Positions 1 to 8,286 of a DNA stretch of 53,727 nucleotides are shown piece by piece; positions within the stretch are counted from its first letter, which is position 1; each line of letters begins with the position of its first letter. Made by a program: the position numbers and the translations under genes. The notes beneath the pieces were generated by a model. It saw only the letters and a program-made list of their open reading frames with translations. It had not been told where the DNA came from and did not search any database. The DNA is from Candidatus Galligastranaerophilus faecipullorum. Lineage in GTDB: Bacteria > Cyanobacteriota > Vampirovibrionia > Gastranaerophilales > Gastranaerophilaceae. The stretch spans positions 1 to 53,727 of the forward strand of contig DVFS01000046.1 of NCBI GenBank assembly GCA_018713115.1, in the 5' to 3' direction.

Positions 1-125
1 TTCATGCGCTTTGTAATTACGGGTGCTAATGCTACCATAATTACGGAGATAATTAAAACTGCGGTTAAAAGTTCAGCCAGAGTAAACGCGCTGCGTTTTT
101 TCAGCAGGATAAAAAACTGAGCCAT
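1..125 (-). CDS. Prepilin-like protein, N-terminal fragment (runs off the left edge)
   Basis: Only the first 41 codons are in the window. The start begins MAQFFILLKKRSAFTLAELL, which is a type IV prepilin/pseudopilin N-terminus. It has a basic leader (KKRSA), a cleavage-site region before FTLAELL with the conserved Glu five residues into the mature protein, and then a hydrophobic helix (TAVLIISVIMVALAPVI). A good ribosome site (AGGAGAG) lies about 6 nt upstream. The product would be processed by a prepilin peptidase and assembled in the inner membrane into a pilus or pseudopilus. The usual residue before the mature Phe is Gly and here it is Ala, which is tolerated in some pseudopilins. Twin palindromes overlap its predicted promoter. 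PilT is encoded about 8 kb away. Confidence 0.75.
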   Translation of the reverse strand, partial: MAQFFILLKKRSAFTLAELLTAVLIISVIMVALAPVITKRM

Positions 126-150
126 GTAAGACTCTCCTCTCGTATCTTAA

Positions 151-191
151 TTTATATCAATATCGATATAATTATATCAATATTGATATAA
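151..191. promoter_or_regulatory. Twin 20-bp palindromic operators over the prepilin-gene promoter
   Basis: Positions 172-191 read TTATATCAATATTGATATAA, a perfect 20-bp palindrome. Positions 152-171, immediately adjacent, carry the same sequence with one change (C for T at 164). The centres are 20 bp apart, about two helical turns, so two dimers could bind side by side. On the minus strand they contain TTGATA (180-175) and TATAAA (156-151) separated by 18 bp, a plausible promoter for the prepilin-like gene. The small HTH gene at 231 is the natural candidate for the binding protein. That assignment is inferred from position only. Confidence 0.7.
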
Positions 192-230
192 CAAGTCAAA
201 TAAGCGCGGATTTTATAGAAAACTAAATAT

Positions 231-479
231 ATGACAGAACAAAAAATAAGCGTCAGAGAAATTGTTAAAATGATGCTTTTAAGACGCAACGTTTCGCTGA
301 GTTCTCTGGCAAAAAGCCTGAATGATAAATACGGTTATAATATAAGCCAGTCGAATCTTTCAAGGAAACTCATCAATGAAACTGTTAAATGGAGCGAGTT
401 TCAGGATATTGCGGCAATTTTGGGCTATAAAGTCAGGCTGGATGAAAATAAGCACTGGAGCGGGCTTAAAACAGAGTGA
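231..479 (+). CDS. Small helix-turn-helix DNA-binding protein
   Basis: An 82-residue protein. Residues about 8-67 look like a five-helix XRE/Cro-type HTH domain: LLRRNVSLSSLAKSLN as the first helices, then YNISQSNLSRKLIN as the likely recognition helix, then WSEFQDIAAILGYKV. No other domain is present. It is divergent from the prepilin-like gene, with the twin palindromes between them, so an autoregulatory or pilin-repressor role is plausible. No Shine-Dalgarno sequence is evident before the ATG. Family placement is by pattern only and the exact subfamily is not recognised. Confidence 0.65.
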   Translation: MTEQKISVREIVKMMLLRRNVSLSSLAKSLNDKYGYNISQSNLSRKLINETVKWSEFQDIAAILGYKVRLDENKHWSGLKTE

Positions 480-551
480 TACCCCTGTGCTTGATTACTT
501 TGATTTGTTGTGCTAGGTTTTTATTGTTGAGTAATTATTTGCGGCGGAATT

Positions 552-1046
552 ATGATTAAACCCTGGAATGAATATTTTTTAGAAATAGCTAAAACCTGTG
601 CTTCGCGTTCAAATTGCTTAAGGGCGCATGTGGGCGCGGTCATTGTCGGCGAGGATAAAAAAATCAAGGCGACAGGGTATAACGGCACGCCCTCAAAGGT
701 TGTTTCCTGTGCGGAGTTAGGTTTTTGCTACAGGATAAAAAACAATATTCCCTCGGGCACACGCTATGAAACCTGCCGTTCCATTCACGCCGAACAAAAC
801 GCCATAATTCAAGCGGGTCAGGACAGATGTAAGGGTGCCACGATGTACATCTGGGGGCATAATTTTATATGCATTTTATGTAAGAGATTTATTGTTCAGG
901 CGGGAATCGAAAAAATTTATCTGCAAAAAGATGAAAACTCCCCGATTGAATTTGTGGATGCAAAAACAATACGCGAGGAGCTTTCAAATTCTTTTATGAT
1001 TACCGAAAAAGACTGTGCAGCCTGCACAAATGACCATATAGACTAG
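552..1046 (+). CDS. dCMP deaminase family protein (ComEB-like)
   Basis: A 164-residue zinc-dependent cytidine/deoxycytidylate deaminase. The N-terminus SRSNCLRAHVGAVIV is typical of dCMP deaminases. The catalytic HAEQNAI motif (His zinc ligand and proton-shuttling Glu) lies near residue 79. Downstream CILC supplies the two zinc cysteines, although the usual Pro before the first Cys is replaced. The family converts dCMP to dUMP for thymidylate synthesis; related proteins sit in competence operons as ComEB. The gene overlaps the convergent Hsp20 gene by 4 nt through a shared CTAG. Confidence 0.85.
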   Translation: MIKPWNEYFLEIAKTCASRSNCLRAHVGAVIVGEDKKIKATGYNGTPSKVVSCAELGFCYRIKNNIPSGTRYETCRSIHAEQNAIIQAGQDRCKGATMYIWGHNFICILCKRFIVQAGIEKIYLQKDENSPIEFVDAKTIREELSNSFMITEKDCAACTNDHID

Positions 1047-1510
1047 TCTTCGATTTTGAGTTTTTTAGCCTCTTCATCTTTTTGCGGCTCTTTCTTTTCA
1101 AGAGTGATTTTCAGAACGCCGTGTTTAAACTCGCTTTTGGCGTTTTCGGTGTTTATCGGGTGTTCAAAAGGTATGGTTCTTGAAAATTTGCCGTAGCGAA
1201 ATTCGCTTATATGGATGTTTTCCTTGTCATCGTGTTTTTCGTATTTTGATTGAGCGTGCAGTACGATTCCGTTTTCGTATAAATCTACGTCAATGTCTTC
1301 TTTTTTGACACCTGCAAGTTCTACTTTGATATTGTAATCTTTAGGTGTTTCCCTTACTTCAATTGCGGGGCGAAAAGTCATCTCTGTGGGCAGATGTCCT
1401 TTGTCCATAAACTCCAAATCGCCGAAAGTGTCTTTCAGGAATCTTGTTAAATCTTCGTGGATGTTGTTAAAAAAGTACGAAGGCTCTCTTTTTATAATGC
1501 TGAATTTCAT
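1043..1510 (-). CDS. Hsp20/alpha-crystallin family small heat-shock protein
   Basis: A 155-residue ATP-independent holdase. The alpha-crystallin domain spans about residues 45-140: FRPAIEVRETPKDYNIKVEL at its start, the middle strand FSRTIPFEHPIN, and the conserved GVLKITLEKK near the end. A short charged tail follows. The start has a strong site (AAGGAGGG, about 6 nt upstream). It is convergent with the deaminase gene and shares the stop tetranucleotide. No CIRCE element is visible upstream. Confidence 0.93.
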   Translation of the reverse strand: MKFSIIKREPSYFFNNIHEDLTRFLKDTFGDLEFMDKGHLPTEMTFRPAIEVRETPKDYNIKVELAGVKKEDIDVDLYENGIVLHAQSKYEKHDDKENIHISEFRYGKFSRTIPFEHPINTENAKSEFKHGVLKITLEKKEPQKDEEAKKLKIED

Positions 1511-1655
1511 ATTTTCCCTCCTTTTTAATATTTTGCATTTTCCCTTGCATAAAAGGATTTTTCATTGCCGAGGTGTGTAAAGTTTTGTTAACGCGGGTGC
1601 AATTTTTACGACGGGAAAGTTTTTATTTATATGTAGAAGAAAATAAGGAATAATT

Positions 1656-1922
1656 ATGACAACAATTGGCCCTGTAGGCGGTTATGATTATGAAATGTAC
1701 AAACAGCCGGTGAATTATACACCGGGTGTAAATCCCTTTGCCCCTCAGGCGGGCGGCTCGGGCGGTATTTCACGACGTGAAGGCGGCGAGTCTTATGAAG
1801 GACAAAACGATATTCTGGAGATAGGCGCCAATAAGGCACAAGGTTACCAAAACGGACTCGGGGGTACAAATAACCCTGTAGACCCTGTTACGGGAGAAAA
1901 GTGCAAAGTCTGGATAGGGTAG
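1656..1922 (+). CDS. Small Gly/Pro/Asn-rich protein of unknown function
   Basis: An 88-residue protein with no signal peptide, membrane segment or recognised domain. It is rich in Gly (for example GGSGGI and GGTNNP) and ends CKVWIG. The start has a reasonable site (AAGGAAT, about 5 nt upstream), and a strong bidirectional terminator follows, which supports a real single-gene transcript. Low complexity suggests a disordered, lineage-specific protein. No function is proposed. Confidence 0.55.
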   Translation: MTTIGPVGGYDYEMYKQPVNYTPGVNPFAPQAGGSGGISRREGGESYEGQNDILEIGANKAQGYQNGLGGTNNPVDPVTGEKCKVWIG

Positions 1923-1958
1923 CTGTATAAATATATATAATTATATAAAGAATATTTT

Positions 1959-1989
1959 AAAGCCCTCTTATACTTTAAGAGGGCTTTTT
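1959..1989. terminator. Bidirectional intrinsic terminator
   Basis: A 10-bp stem, AGCCCTCTTA (1961-1970) with TAAGAGGGCT (1976-1985), has a 5-nt loop and A/T runs on both sides. It lies between the convergent genes ending at 1922 and 1992, so it can stop transcription from both strands. Confidence 0.9.
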
Positions 1990-1991
1990 GT

Positions 1992-2720
1992 TTATCCGAA
2001 TGTTTTAAATGAGCCTTCAACGTTATTTTGAATTACCTTTTGGACACTGTCTATCTCTGTTTCAAGAGCTTTGTGCTCAGATTCAAGTTGTTTTAATCTC
2101 ATTTCAAGAGTTTTATCTTTATTTTGGAAAAGGCTTTGTTTTTCGTCATAATCAGCCTGAGCCGCTGCGTCATCGGTTTTATCCAGCACTTCTGAAATGA
2201 GAGTTTCATTTGTGTTTGCGTAGTTTACTTCCTGCCATTGCGCACTTGAGGCGTCTTCATCAGAAGAATATTTCATAAGCTGGATGAAATAAATTCCTTC
2301 CGTCAAGCTTCTTTGAAGGGCGTCAGTTCTTGATATTTCAGGGTCGACAAAGTACTGATCTTTTGTCAAACCGTCAGCAGAAAGACCGTTTTCATCAAAT
2401 GCGGGAAGTTCGGGAACAACCACCTTGCCTGAGGTTGTTACCAGTCTGCCGCCAAGGCCGGGGTTTTCTGCCAGTTCCGAGCGGACAATATCGTCGTAAG
2501 TGAGTTTGCGGTTGTAGTTGTATAAGTCCGTATCGGCTGCTGTTTTAGCGTTGAACAAAAGGGTTGTATTGTTCATTTTGTCATTGTACTCGGACGTCCA
2601 GGATTCTGTTTCCCGTGCAAGCACAAGACGTTCGTGAGTAATACGCTGAGCCTGATACTCATTGTTGCTCTTCTGTGCCGTTAAAATTAAAAATCTTGCC
2701 TGGCTGGCGGACATTCCCAT
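1992..2720 (-). CDS. Coiled-coil protein with N-terminal MGMSASQARFL motif, unknown function
   Basis: A 242-residue protein starting MGMSASQARFLILTAQ. I recall similar N-termini (M-G-x-(S/T)-A-x-Q-A-(R/K)-x-L) in uncharacterised proteins of gut and cyanobacteria-related lineages. The rest is charged and helical, with a C-terminal coiled coil of about 60 residues (YDEKQSLFQNKDKTLEMRL onward). I placed the start at the ATG at 2720 because GGAG sits 8 nt before it; a GTG three codons earlier abuts the same GGAG and is too close. No signal peptide is seen. Function unknown. Confidence 0.7.
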   Translation of the reverse strand: MGMSASQARFLILTAQKSNNEYQAQRITHERLVLARETESWTSEYNDKMNNTTLLFNAKTAADTDLYNYNRKLTYDDIVRSELAENPGLGGRLVTTSGKVVVPELPAFDENGLSADGLTKDQYFVDPEISRTDALQRSLTEGIYFIQLMKYSSDEDASSAQWQEVNYANTNETLISEVLDKTDDAAAQADYDEKQSLFQNKDKTLEMRLKQLESEHKALETEIDSVQKVIQNNVEGSFKTFG

Positions 2721-2859
2721 AAGGGTCACTCCTTACTTTATTGTTCCTTACTGTTGTTGTCGGCATAATTTGTATATACTTTAGTGTTTTTAGGGTATTT
2801 TTCAATAAATTGAAACAAAACTTAACAAAGGTAAAATATTAATAAAAAATAAATTTAAA

Positions 2860-2887
2860 TAGACAAGGCGTATTGATAATTTATAAT
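2860..2887 (+). promoter_or_regulatory. Probable sigma-70 promoter of grpE-dnaJ
   Basis: TAGACA (2860-2865), a 16-bp spacer and TATAAT (2882-2887) lie 35 nt before the grpE start. The strong ribosome site AAGGAGGT is at 2909-2916. No CIRCE inverted repeat was found, so HrcA control is not supported here. Confidence 0.6.
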
Positions 2888-2922
2888 GTTAATTAATTAG
2901 AGTTTTTCAAGGAGGTTAGGAA

Positions 2923-3513
2923 ATGTTCGCTCAGGACGAAAACGAAATTAATACCGAAGATATGCAGCAGGGTAATAATCCTTTTGAACAAAAAGAAGAA
3001 GAAACACCCGGCACATGCGAAGAAACTGAAACCGCACAGGAAAGTGAAGCGCAGGAAGACGAGTGTGAAAAACTCAGGGCGGAATTAAACGACCTTAACA
3101 ATAAATACCTTAGAATGGCGGCTGATTTTGATAATTACAGAAAACGTCAGATGCAGGAGAGAGAAAGTCTTTTGAAGTACGGCGCGGCAGATACCATGAC
3201 AAAGCTTCTGGCGGTTCTGGATACGTTCGAGCGTGCAAGAGAATCTTTAAAAGACGTAGAAGATGTAAACAGTGTAAAAGAAAGCTATGAGGTTGCATTT
3301 AAGCAGCTTATCGATACGCTTAAAAAAGCCGGATTAGAGACAATAGACGCGCTCGGGGCGGAATTTGACCCCAATTTGCACGAGGCGATAGCACAGACAC
3401 CTACAAATGAGCACCCTGATAATACCATTATTTCACAAATGCAGACGGGTTATAAGCTCGGGGACAGAGTCTTAAGACCCGCCCTTGTAAATGTGGCGCT
3501 GAATGAGGAATAG
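2923..3513 (+). CDS. grpE: GrpE, nucleotide exchange factor for DnaK
   Basis: A 196-residue co-chaperone that releases ADP from DnaK. An acidic N-terminal tail of about 45 residues precedes the long dimerising coiled coil ([20 protein letters not shown], then RKRQMQERE). The beta-wing domain follows ([25 protein letters not shown]). It ends 2 nt before dnaJ. The usual neighbours hrcA and dnaK are absent from this cluster. Confidence 0.97.
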   Translation: MFAQDENEINTEDMQQGNNPFEQKEEETPGTCEETETAQESEAQEDECEKLRAELNDLNNKYLRMAADFDNYRKRQMQERESLLKYGAADTMTKLLAVLDTFERARESLKDVEDVNSVKESYEVAFKQLIDTLKKAGLETIDALGAEFDPNLHEAIAQTPTNEHPDNTIISQMQTGYKLGDRVLRPALVNVALNEE

Positions 3514-3515
3514 CA

Positions 3516-4637
3516 ATGGACTACTATGAAACTCTGGGCGTAAGCAGAAACGCCACAAAAGATGAAATAAAAAGCGCTTTTCGCAAACTTGCAAGAAAAT
3601 ACCACCCCGATGTAAATAAAGAAGAGGGTGCGGAAGAAAAATTCAAAGAACTCGGCCGCGCTTATGAAACACTTATGGATGATCAAAAGCGCGAGTTGTA
3701 CGACCGCTACGGCGAGGACGGCCTTAAAAATGCGGGTTACAATACAAATGCATTTGATTTTGACTTCGGTGATCTCGGGGACATTTTTTCTTCATTCTTC
3801 GGCGGCGGCATGAGCGGTTTTTCATCGGGAAGGGCTAATCCTAACGCTCCTCAGAGGGGTGCCGATTTAAGACTTGATATCGAAATAGACTTTATGGAAG
3901 CGGTGTTTGGCACCGAAAAAGAAATAAAATTTGACCACCTTGAACAGTGTGACGCCTGCTCGGGCACGGGTCTTGATAAAGACGCAAAAGACACTGTCTG
4001 CCCGACCTGCCATGGCCAGGGAAGGGTGCAGCAGAGTACAAGAACTATTCTGGGGTCGTTTACTTCCGTTACCGTCTGCCCGACCTGCCACGGCAGCGGC
4101 AAAAATCCTAAAGCCGCATGTAAAAAGTGCAAAGGCCGCGGAAGCACGGCTAAAGAAAAAACGATTAAAATCAAAATCCCCCATGGTGTGGATACAGGTT
4201 CTAAAATTCGCCTTGCAAATGAAGGCGACGCAGGTATAAACGGCGGCAGGGCAGGGGATTTATATGTCGTAATTCATGCAAAAGAGTCAAAAGAGTTCAT
4301 AAGAAACGGTTTTGATATCCATACAAGACTTGATATATCAGTGCCCCAGGCGGTTCTGGGCGACAGTGTTACAATAAACACTGTCCACGGCGAAAGGCAG
4401 ATTAATATCCCGCAGGGTATTCAGAGCGGCGAGAAAATAATCCTTAAGGACTGCGGTGTTCCTCATCTGGGGTCTGATTCACAAAAAGGCGCCCACTATG
4501 TTACAATAATTGTAAATACTCCCAAAAAGTTATCCGACAGGGAGGAAAAACTCTACAGGGAACTTTTTGAACTGCAGGGTGCGTCAAAAAAAGAAGAAAG
4601 TCTGCTTGAGAGAGTAAAAGCAACGCTTAAAAAATAG
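3516..4637 (+). CDS. dnaJ: DnaJ (Hsp40) co-chaperone
   Basis: A 373-residue class I J-protein. The J domain (residues 1-70) carries HPD in KYHPDVNK. A Gly/Phe-rich linker ([12 protein letters not shown]) follows. The zinc centre has all four CxxCxGxG repeats: [24 protein letters not shown] and CKKCKGRG. The C-terminal substrate domains and dimer tail are complete. It stimulates DnaK ATPase and delivers clients. It is translated just behind grpE with GAGGAA as its site. Confidence 0.98.
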   Translation: MDYYETLGVSRNATKDEIKSAFRKLARKYHPDVNKEEGAEEKFKELGRAYETLMDDQKRELYDRYGEDGLKNAGYNTNAFDFDFGDLGDIFSSFFGGGMSGFSSGRANPNAPQRGADLRLDIEIDFMEAVFGTEKEIKFDHLEQCDACSGTGLDKDAKDTVCPTCHGQGRVQQSTRTILGSFTSVTVCPTCHGSGKNPKAACKKCKGRGSTAKEKTIKIKIPHGVDTGSKIRLANEGDAGINGGRAGDLYVVIHAKESKEFIRNGFDIHTRLDISVPQAVLGDSVTINTVHGERQINIPQGIQSGEKIILKDCGVPHLGSDSQKGAHYVTIIVNTPKKLSDREEKLYRELFELQGASKKEESLLERVKATLKK

Positions 4638-4645
4638 GAGAGATT

Positions 4646-6112
4646 ATGAAAACCATACGGGGCAGGAGATTTAAACTTATTTTAAGTTTATTTATGTTTA
4701 CACTTCTATCACAGAGCGCTTTTGCTTCAAAGCTGCCCATTGAAGTCTGGGAATATGTAAAAGAGCAGCTGCCCTCCTCAACCCAGCGTTTTGACTCCGT
4801 GGTTGTGGTTTCTCCCGATGTTATGTATATTCCGCTATACCCCGCGCAGACAAATGCGGTGAGCAATATTAAAATAGAATACACTTACCCGAAGGGCAAA
4901 ACACTTAAAGATAAGCCTGAGATTGTTGTTTTTAACAACAACTTTGTTCTTTTAAAATTGTTTAAAGATAAAAAAGGCGACTATACGCTCACAAGTTACG
5001 AAGATTTCCCCATGAAGGTGAAACTCGGTGTTATGCCGCAGGATATGCTTGTTCCGCCGGGACTTAAAATGCCCGAGAATTTAAAACTTGTCTTGGGTGA
5101 CCTTGTCATACCGTCAAAAACTGACGGAAATCTTGTTTATTTAAATAAAGACAAGAGCAAAAACAGTCCCGATGCCCTTATGAAGAATGAATTTATTCCT
5201 CTTGCCGAGCTTAAAAACAAGAAAACATATCTTACCACGGCGGATTCAAAATTTATGTTTGTTTATGATGATAATTCAAAATCTCCGCTTTATGAACTGA
5301 AATTAAGTTCCCTGCCCTCTAAAATAGTTGCCTCTAACTCGACAAAGTTTGCGCTCGTTGTTTATTTTGCGAATAAAAACCTTGAGATAATAGATCTTAA
5401 AAATGAAAGAATCCTGACCCAGATACCGCTTGATGACGTTGCAAAAGATGTCGATTTAGATGCAAATACCAATATGGCTTATGTAAGTTCACAAAATGCA
5501 AATACAATCTACTGTGTAGACTTAAACTCCGCAAGACTTGAGCGCGCCATACGCCTTGAGCAGTCTCCTTCGCGTCTTGCGGTTTCATCCGACGGAACAA
5601 GCATTGTTTTTGTGGACGGTGTATCAGGTGAGCTTTTTACCCTGCAGCTTGGTGAAAATACCCAGGTAAATCCTGTTGCAAAGACTAAAAATATTTCAAG
5701 AGTTTTGTGTGATTCAAACTTCATATATGCTATTTCAAGAACGCAGAATAAAATGTTTGTTTACGACAGAAATACACTTGCGCTTGTCGATGAAGAAAAC
5801 CTGAATGAAAAACCCGTGGATGCCATAATGTATCGCGGAAAAATATATATTCTCTGCGCCAAAGAAGGTGTGCTTGAAGTTTATGACAGTGAGCAGAAAA
5901 AAGTTATACTCTCGACACAACTTGATAGTGATGGATTTTATTCAAAAATAACTTTAATTCCCGACCAGCACAATGTTATTATAACGGGTGTTAATTCTAA
6001 AAAATTTCTGCTCTTTGACCTTGAGAAAATGACGCTGATTAAAAAACAGCCCGCGCTTATCGATGTTTCAAATATTGTAATTATGGATAAAACACCTGTT
6101 CAGGATTTGTAA
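4646..6112 (+). CDS. Secreted beta-propeller-like protein, unknown role
   Basis: A 488-residue protein. A Sec signal peptide covers about residues 1-28, with hydrophobic core LILSLFMFTLLSQSAFA and cleavage after AFA. The mature part contains repeated short blades of the YVTN/NHL type, such as NMAYVSSQNANTIYCVDLNS, followed by RAIRLEQSPSRLAVSSDGTS and later FIYAISRTQNKMFVYDRN, so a periplasmic or surface beta-propeller is likely. It starts 8 nt after dnaJ with a good site (AGGAGAG) and is probably co-transcribed with the chaperones. Ligand and function are unknown. Confidence 0.75.
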   Translation: MKTIRGRRFKLILSLFMFTLLSQSAFASKLPIEVWEYVKEQLPSSTQRFDSVVVVSPDVMYIPLYPAQTNAVSNIKIEYTYPKGKTLKDKPEIVVFNNNFVLLKLFKDKKGDYTLTSYEDFPMKVKLGVMPQDMLVPPGLKMPENLKLVLGDLVIPSKTDGNLVYLNKDKSKNSPDALMKNEFIPLAELKNKKTYLTTADSKFMFVYDDNSKSPLYELKLSSLPSKIVASNSTKFALVVYFANKNLEIIDLKNERILTQIPLDDVAKDVDLDANTNMAYVSSQNANTIYCVDLNSARLERAIRLEQSPSRLAVSSDGTSIVFVDGVSGELFTLQLGENTQVNPVAKTKNISRVLCDSNFIYAISRTQNKMFVYDRNTLALVDEENLNEKPVDAIMYRGKIYILCAKEGVLEVYDSEQKKVILSTQLDSDGFYSKITLIPDQHNVIITGVNSKKFLLFDLEKMTLIKKQPALIDVSNIVIMDKTPVQDL

Positions 6113-6113
6113 T

Positions 6114-6704
6114 ATGCAGACTTTAAGCGAATTTGACACAAATACCGAAAAAACCCTGCTTGAACTTGAGAAAACCAGAAAGGAATTCTGGAATGTAGAC
6201 AGGGATACTGCAAATTTTTTGAATATGCTTATTAAAATCCATAATTCAAAAAACGCGCTTGAAATCGGCACTTCAAACGGCTACAGCGCAATATGGCTGG
6301 CGGATGCACTTAAACACACGGGCGGGAAGCTTACAACAATAGAGTTCTGGGATAAAAGACAATCCGTTGCAATAGAAAATTTTAAAGCCTGTGGCGTTAG
6401 TGATATTATTCAGCCGGTTTTGGGTTCCGCGCTTGTTATTTTAGATGAAATGGGTGGCGAAATTAAACAGGGCGCAAGAGAGCCTTTTGATTTCATTTTC
6501 ATCGATGCGAATAAACCCGAATACATAGAATACTTTCATAAAATTGACCCTTTATTAAAACAAGGCGGGATAATTGCCGCGGATAATACAATTTCACATG
6601 CTAAAAAGGTGAAACCTTACTTGAGTGCGCTTCTTGAGCATCCGCGCTATCAAAACCAGATGCTTTATTTTGAAGCGGGGCTTTTTGTTTCTTATAAACT
6701 CTAG
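6114..6704 (+). CDS. SAM-dependent O-methyltransferase, caffeoyl-CoA/catechol type
   Basis: A 196-residue class I methyltransferase of the O-methyltransferase family 3 type. Motif I is ALEIGTSNGYSAIWLADAL (SAM binding). FDFIFIDANKPEYIEYF carries the metal-binding Asp with Asn, and GGIIAADNTISH is the third metal/SAM loop with D-N. Such enzymes methylate small catechol-like or other hydroxyl groups using Mg2+. The substrate cannot be told. It starts 1 nt after the propeller gene and shares its CTAG stop with the convergent gene. Confidence 0.9.
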   Translation: MQTLSEFDTNTEKTLLELEKTRKEFWNVDRDTANFLNMLIKIHNSKNALEIGTSNGYSAIWLADALKHTGGKLTTIEFWDKRQSVAIENFKACGVSDIIQPVLGSALVILDEMGGEIKQGAREPFDFIFIDANKPEYIEYFHKIDPLLKQGGIIAADNTISHAKKVKPYLSALLEHPRYQNQMLYFEAGLFVSYKL

Positions 6705-8014
6705 GTTTGCGATTCCTCCTGTACTTCGCTTATGGTAAGTGCGTTTGAAATGCTTATGCCGTCTCTTTGTGCGGGAGAGTTTGTAACTTTGCCGTTTACA
6801 TAAATTACACTTGAGCCGCCTCCGTCAAAGTTCATTGCATAAGTGCAGCCAAGTCCTTTCATTATGTAGGCAAGTTCTGTCAGTGTTACACCTACCGAGC
6901 TTTCTTCTCTGCCGTCAATTGTTATTATTATAAGTTCGTTGTTTTCGTTGTAACCTATGGCGGAGCGCGGGTTTCTGCCTGTTATTGAACCGAATTTCTG
7001 CGCGCTGACATCAACATAAATTTCTCCGTTTTTAACAAGATAGGGGCCTGCGCCTATTATATGGTCGGCGCCTTCAAAACTTTCGGGAAGTTTAATGTCA
7101 TATTTTATATTTTTTTCAAGTGCCAGTTTGTCAAGGATTCTAGCGGGCGCGCTTATTACATAGCCATCTTCGGGTATTGCGATTTGATTTGCACTCATAG
7201 CGGTTATTTTTCCGTTTTTAACTGCTGCAACCTTGCCGTATTTAGGCGCCGCAGGCGACATTTTGCCCCAGTGGGGAGTGTAGATTATAGTGTATGTGCT
7301 AAGCATTCTGGGCTGGTTTATATTATCTGCCTTAATGACTGATTTATTGGATTTTATTGTAATATCCATTACTACCTTGTCCATTACAAAGCGTGTCTGC
7401 TCTTTTTCTTCTATGATACCTATACCTACACGGTTATATATCGGGCCTGTCAGCACTTCTCCGTTTATTACAAGGGCGCCCAGGGGCACCCCTGTTTGCG
7501 GTTTAAAGTAGCCGGCATTAATTGCCGCAATGGAGTTATTTTTTTGGGCTATTGTTCTTATTTGGGCACGCGAATTAAGTTTTACACCTGCTGTTTGCGG
7601 TTTTATTGAAAGCAGATGATTTGCACTGCGGTCGATTTCAACTATATTTATTTTTATGGGCTTTGAATTTATGTAGCGGGTCATTTTAATGTGGGCTACT
7701 CCATATGCGGGGTATGATATATTTTGAGAGGGGTATTTTTTGTTTATTCTGTCAACAAATCTGTGCCTGTTTGCCGCTTCTTTTTGAAGCGGAGAAACGT
7801 AAGCAAGCTTTGATGTGTCTTGATTTTTTTCAATAAAAATCGGGTGGCTTAAGCTTAAAGCTTTAGAGCAGACACCCGATGTTACAGTTATGCATAGTGT
7901 TACTATTGTGGCCAAAATAATATGATAAACGGAGTTTGGCGGGACTTTTTGTTTTAGCTGTCCTGTATGTCCCGCTGACGAGGGAATATGACAGGTGATG
8001 TTTGCCGTATCCAT
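6701..8014 (-). CDS. Phosphodiester glycosidase family protein (NAGPA-like), membrane-anchored or exported
   Basis: A 437-residue protein. A hydrophobic segment at about residues 29-48 (YHIILATIVTLCITVTSGVC) suggests a signal anchor. The C-terminal half carries the hallmarks of the NAGPA/phosphodiester glycosidase domain: AAINAGYF, GRNPRSAIGYNENNELIIITIDGR in two overlapping pieces, LTELAYIMKGLGCTYAMNFD and DGGGSSVIYVNG. The family hydrolyses sugar phosphodiesters and often occurs with exopolysaccharide or wall-polymer genes. The exact substrate is unknown. The start is uncertain because the first 28 residues lack features and no clear ribosome site is seen. Confidence 0.85.
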   Translation of the reverse strand: MDTANITCHIPSSAGHTGQLKQKVPPNSVYHIILATIVTLCITVTSGVCSKALSLSHPIFIEKNQDTSKLAYVSPLQKEAANRHRFVDRINKKYPSQNISYPAYGVAHIKMTRYINSKPIKINIVEIDRSANHLLSIKPQTAGVKLNSRAQIRTIAQKNNSIAAINAGYFKPQTGVPLGALVINGEVLTGPIYNRVGIGIIEEKEQTRFVMDKVVMDITIKSNKSVIKADNINQPRMLSTYTIIYTPHWGKMSPAAPKYGKVAAVKNGKITAMSANQIAIPEDGYVISAPARILDKLALEKNIKYDIKLPESFEGADHIIGAGPYLVKNGEIYVDVSAQKFGSITGRNPRSAIGYNENNELIIITIDGREESSVGVTLTELAYIMKGLGCTYAMNFDGGGSSVIYVNGKVTNSPAQRDGISISNALTISEVQEESQT

Positions 8015-8231
8015 TTAATGCTCCGTCTGCGTCTATCTACTACTATTGTAACACAGATTTACAAACCCCGCAAGCCCTTTATTTATAGTACTTTTGACAC
8101 TTTATGCATATGTGAAAAAATGAAAAAATCCATACTTATGATTCTGTATAATTTTGCAATAAGTGTAAATTTTGCACGGTTTTAAAAATTATTTTAATTA
8201 ATAGTTTTGTAGTATTTGTAGGGTTATTTTC

Positions 8232-8260
8232 TTTACATTTTATTCTCAAATGTGTAATAT
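8232..8260 (+). promoter_or_regulatory. Probable pilT promoter
   Basis: TTTACA (8232-8237), a 17-bp spacer and TAATAT (8255-8260) precede the pilT start at 8287 and its GGAGA site (8276-8280). This lies in the 272-bp AT-rich gap between the divergent genes. Nothing else was recognised in that gap. Confidence 0.65.
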
Positions 8261-8286
8261 TGTTTAATATAAACTGGAGAAAGTCG

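Noticed and set aside
2730-2922. CIRCE heat-shock operator before grpE
   Set aside because: No TTAGCACTC-N9-GAGTGCTAA-like inverted repeat was found in the gap.
3851-4184. Two overlapping antisense frames inside dnaJ with Cys- and Phe-rich products
   Set aside because: They mirror the repeated zinc-finger codons of dnaJ and have no independent support.
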